Assembly (NCBI GenBank): GCA_028823185.1
Contig: JAPKBY010000079.1
Span: forward strand, 1-7,258
Source: Planctomycetota bacterium
Lineage (GTDB): Bacteria; Planctomycetota; UBA1135; GCA-002686595
Reading direction: 5' to 3'
Length of the DNA: 7,258 bases
The position numbers and the translations under genes are program-made. Position 1 is the first letter of the stretch. Every line of letters starts with the position of its first letter. The notes beneath the pieces are model-generated. The model had not been told where the DNA came from. It did not search any database and saw nothing but the letters and a program-made list of their open reading frames with translations. Positions 5,889 through 7,258 of the stretch are shown one piece after another.

Positions 5889-7258
5889 ATGTCAACCACC
5901 GAAGCTAGCGCTAACCCCACATCCGAACCCAAAAAGAGCTCACCGCACGCTGTGTTGGGCGTCATCTTCCTGACCGTCTTTCTGGACATCGTCGGGTTCT
6001 CCATCCTCTTCCCCATCTTCCCCGAGCTGCTCGATCACTACCTCGGGCTCGAAGGCCCAGACAGCCTCATCGGGAAGCTCCACACACAGCTCGGAGAGTT
6101 CGCTGGAGGTGACAGCAACGCCGTCTCTACGCTCTTCGGTGGAATACTCGGATCGGTCTATGGGCTGCTGCAGTTCTTCTTCTCCACCGTGTGGGGATCG
6201 ATGTCTGACAAGCGCGGCCGCCGGCCCATCTTGATCGGCACGCTGACCGGCACCGTCCTCGCCTATGTGCTCTGGATGTTCGCGGGCAGCTTCTCCTTGC
6301 TGATCCTCTCCCGCGTGCTCGCCGGAATGATGGCCGGCAACATCTCGATCGCGTCCGCCTCCGCCGCGGACGTCACCGACGCCAAGAGCCGCGCCAAGGG
6401 AATGGGCATGGTCGGCGCAGCCATCGGGCTCGGCTTCGTCTGCGGACCTGCCATCGGCGCCTTCCTACCGGACTTCCTCGGAATCACCGAGACGAGCACT
6501 GGCTTAGCGATGCATCCCTACACCTATCTCGCTGCCGCCTCCGCGATCATGGCTGCGCTCAACCTCATCTGGGTGCTGCGACGCTTTCCGGAGACCCTCG
6601 ATCCTTCAAAGCGCATCGAGCCGCACCGCTCGCTGAACCCGATCGGTCGCCTACGAGAGCTCGATCTCCCAGGCGTCGTGCGCACCAACTGGATCTACTT
6701 CCTCTACCTCGTCGCCTTCGGCGCAGCAGAGTTCACGATCACCTTCCTCGCAGCAGAGAGCCTCAACTACACCCGCGCTGACCTCGGCAAGGTCTTCGTC
6801 TTCATCGGACTCACCATCGCCTTCGTGCAAGGCGGACTCGTCCGTCGCATGGCTCCGAAATATGGCGAGCGCCTGCTCATCCGCGCCGGCCTATGCGCGA
6901 CCATTCCGAGCTTCCTCCTAGTCGCTGCCTCGAGCAACACAGCAGCAGCCGGGACGCCAGAGGCCATCTCCTCTGCGACGACCCTCTTCTACGCAGGCAT
7001 GTTCCTCATGGCCGTAGGGAGCGCCTTCGCGATGCCATGCCTCTCAGCGCTAGCGTCAAGATATGCCCCTGCAGACCGCCAGGGGCTCTCTCTCGGGGTC
7101 CTGCGCTCGATGGGCTCCCTCAGTCGCGCCATCGGACCTCTCCTCGGCGCAGCTCTCTACTGGCGCTACGGCGCCAGTCTTCCCTATCAAGCCGGCGCGG
7201 CATTCCTCATCCTGCCCTTGCTGCTAGTGCTGCGACTCCCCGCACCGCCCGAAACAGA
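5889..7258 (+). CDS. MFS drug-efflux-type transporter, 3' end cut by window edge
   Basis: The frame from ATG 5889 gives 456 codons and remains open at the window edge, so the stop lies just outside; family members usually have 400-480 residues. The first helix carries the DHA1 motif (FLDIVGFSILFPIFPEL, 31-47). Motif A is GSMSDKRGRRP (103-113), the RxxxG of motif B is at 142-146 (RVLAG), and the antiporter motif C is GFVCGPAIG (182-190). Motif C points to the 12-helix proton-antiport drug exporters related to TetA. A cytoplasmic loop of about 230-265 splits the two six-helix halves. The loop after the first helix (about 48-80) is unusually long and polar. The substrate cannot be told from sequence, and no local regulator is present. 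It is transcribed divergently from pabB, with an AAGG ribosome site 8 nt before the ATG. Confidence 0.95.
   Translation, partial: MSTTEASANPTSEPKKSSPHAVLGVIFLTVFLDIVGFSILFPIFPELLDHYLGLEGPDSLIGKLHTQLGEFAGGDSNAVSTLFGGILGSVYGLLQFFFSTVWGSMSDKRGRRPILIGTLTGTVLAYVLWMFAGSFSLLILSRVLAGMMAGNISIASASAADVTDAKSRAKGMGMVGAAIGLGFVCGPAIGAFLPDFLGITETSTGLAMHPYTYLAAASAIMAALNLIWVLRRFPETLDPSKRIEPHRSLNPIGRLRELDLPGVVRTNWIYFLYLVAFGAAEFTITFLAAESLNYTRADLGKVFVFIGLTIAFVQGGLVRRMAPKYGERLLIRAGLCATIPSFLLVAASSNTAAAGTPEAISSATTLFYAGMFLMAVGSAFAMPCLSALASRYAPADRQGLSLGVLRSMGSLSRAIGPLLGAALYWRYGASLPYQAGAAFLILPLLLVLRLPAPPET

Noticed and set aside
5858..6016. N-terminal extension of pabB to 6016
   Set aside because: It would overlap the first 43 or so codons of the divergent transporter, whose helix-1 motif is real. 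The added residues have no PabB similarity.
6263..6967. Minus-strand frames of 78 and 66 codons inside the transporter
   Set aside because: Antisense shadows of a well-supported MFS coding region with its motifs A, B and C in frame.

Overview
The window looks like bacterial chromosome from a GC-rich organism. Seven genes lie close together on the minus strand and one divergent transporter gene lies on the plus strand. No mobile element, CRISPR array, rRNA or tRNA was seen. The lineage cannot be fixed from the sequence alone. The secreted HEAT-repeat protein with a Trp/Lys/Asn-rich tail and the several anchored or secreted orphan proteins beside housekeeping genes remind me of Planctomycetota. 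This is an impression, not a demonstrated assignment.

Layout in the direction of minus-strand transcription, right to left. pabB (aminodeoxychorismate synthase component I, about 5857 to 4448) overlaps pabC-like (class IV PLP enzyme, probable aminodeoxychorismate lyase, 4451-3600) by ATGA. After a 53-bp gap comes a HEAT-repeat secreted protein (3546-2713). A single-pass membrane protein (2705-2070) follows only 7 bp later. A candidate 36-codon membrane ORF (2021-1911) ends in TGATG, overlapping the start of a coiled-coil exported or anchored protein of unknown function (1911-724). xseA (exonuclease VII large subunit, 716 to beyond base 1) begins 7 bp after that and is cut by the window edge.

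On the plus strand, a 12-TM-type major facilitator efflux protein starts at 5889 and is still open at the right edge (456 codons visible). Its start lies in a very short divergent region shared with pabB.

Functionally, pabB and pabC would make p-aminobenzoate for folate from chorismate. A PabA/TrpG glutaminase partner is not in the window. xseA belongs to DNA repair. The three or four genes between them have no recognisable enzyme domain but share export or membrane signals, so they may form an undescribed cell-envelope module embedded in a housekeeping operon. They are the most interesting part of the window. There is no gene-free stretch longer than about 60 bp.
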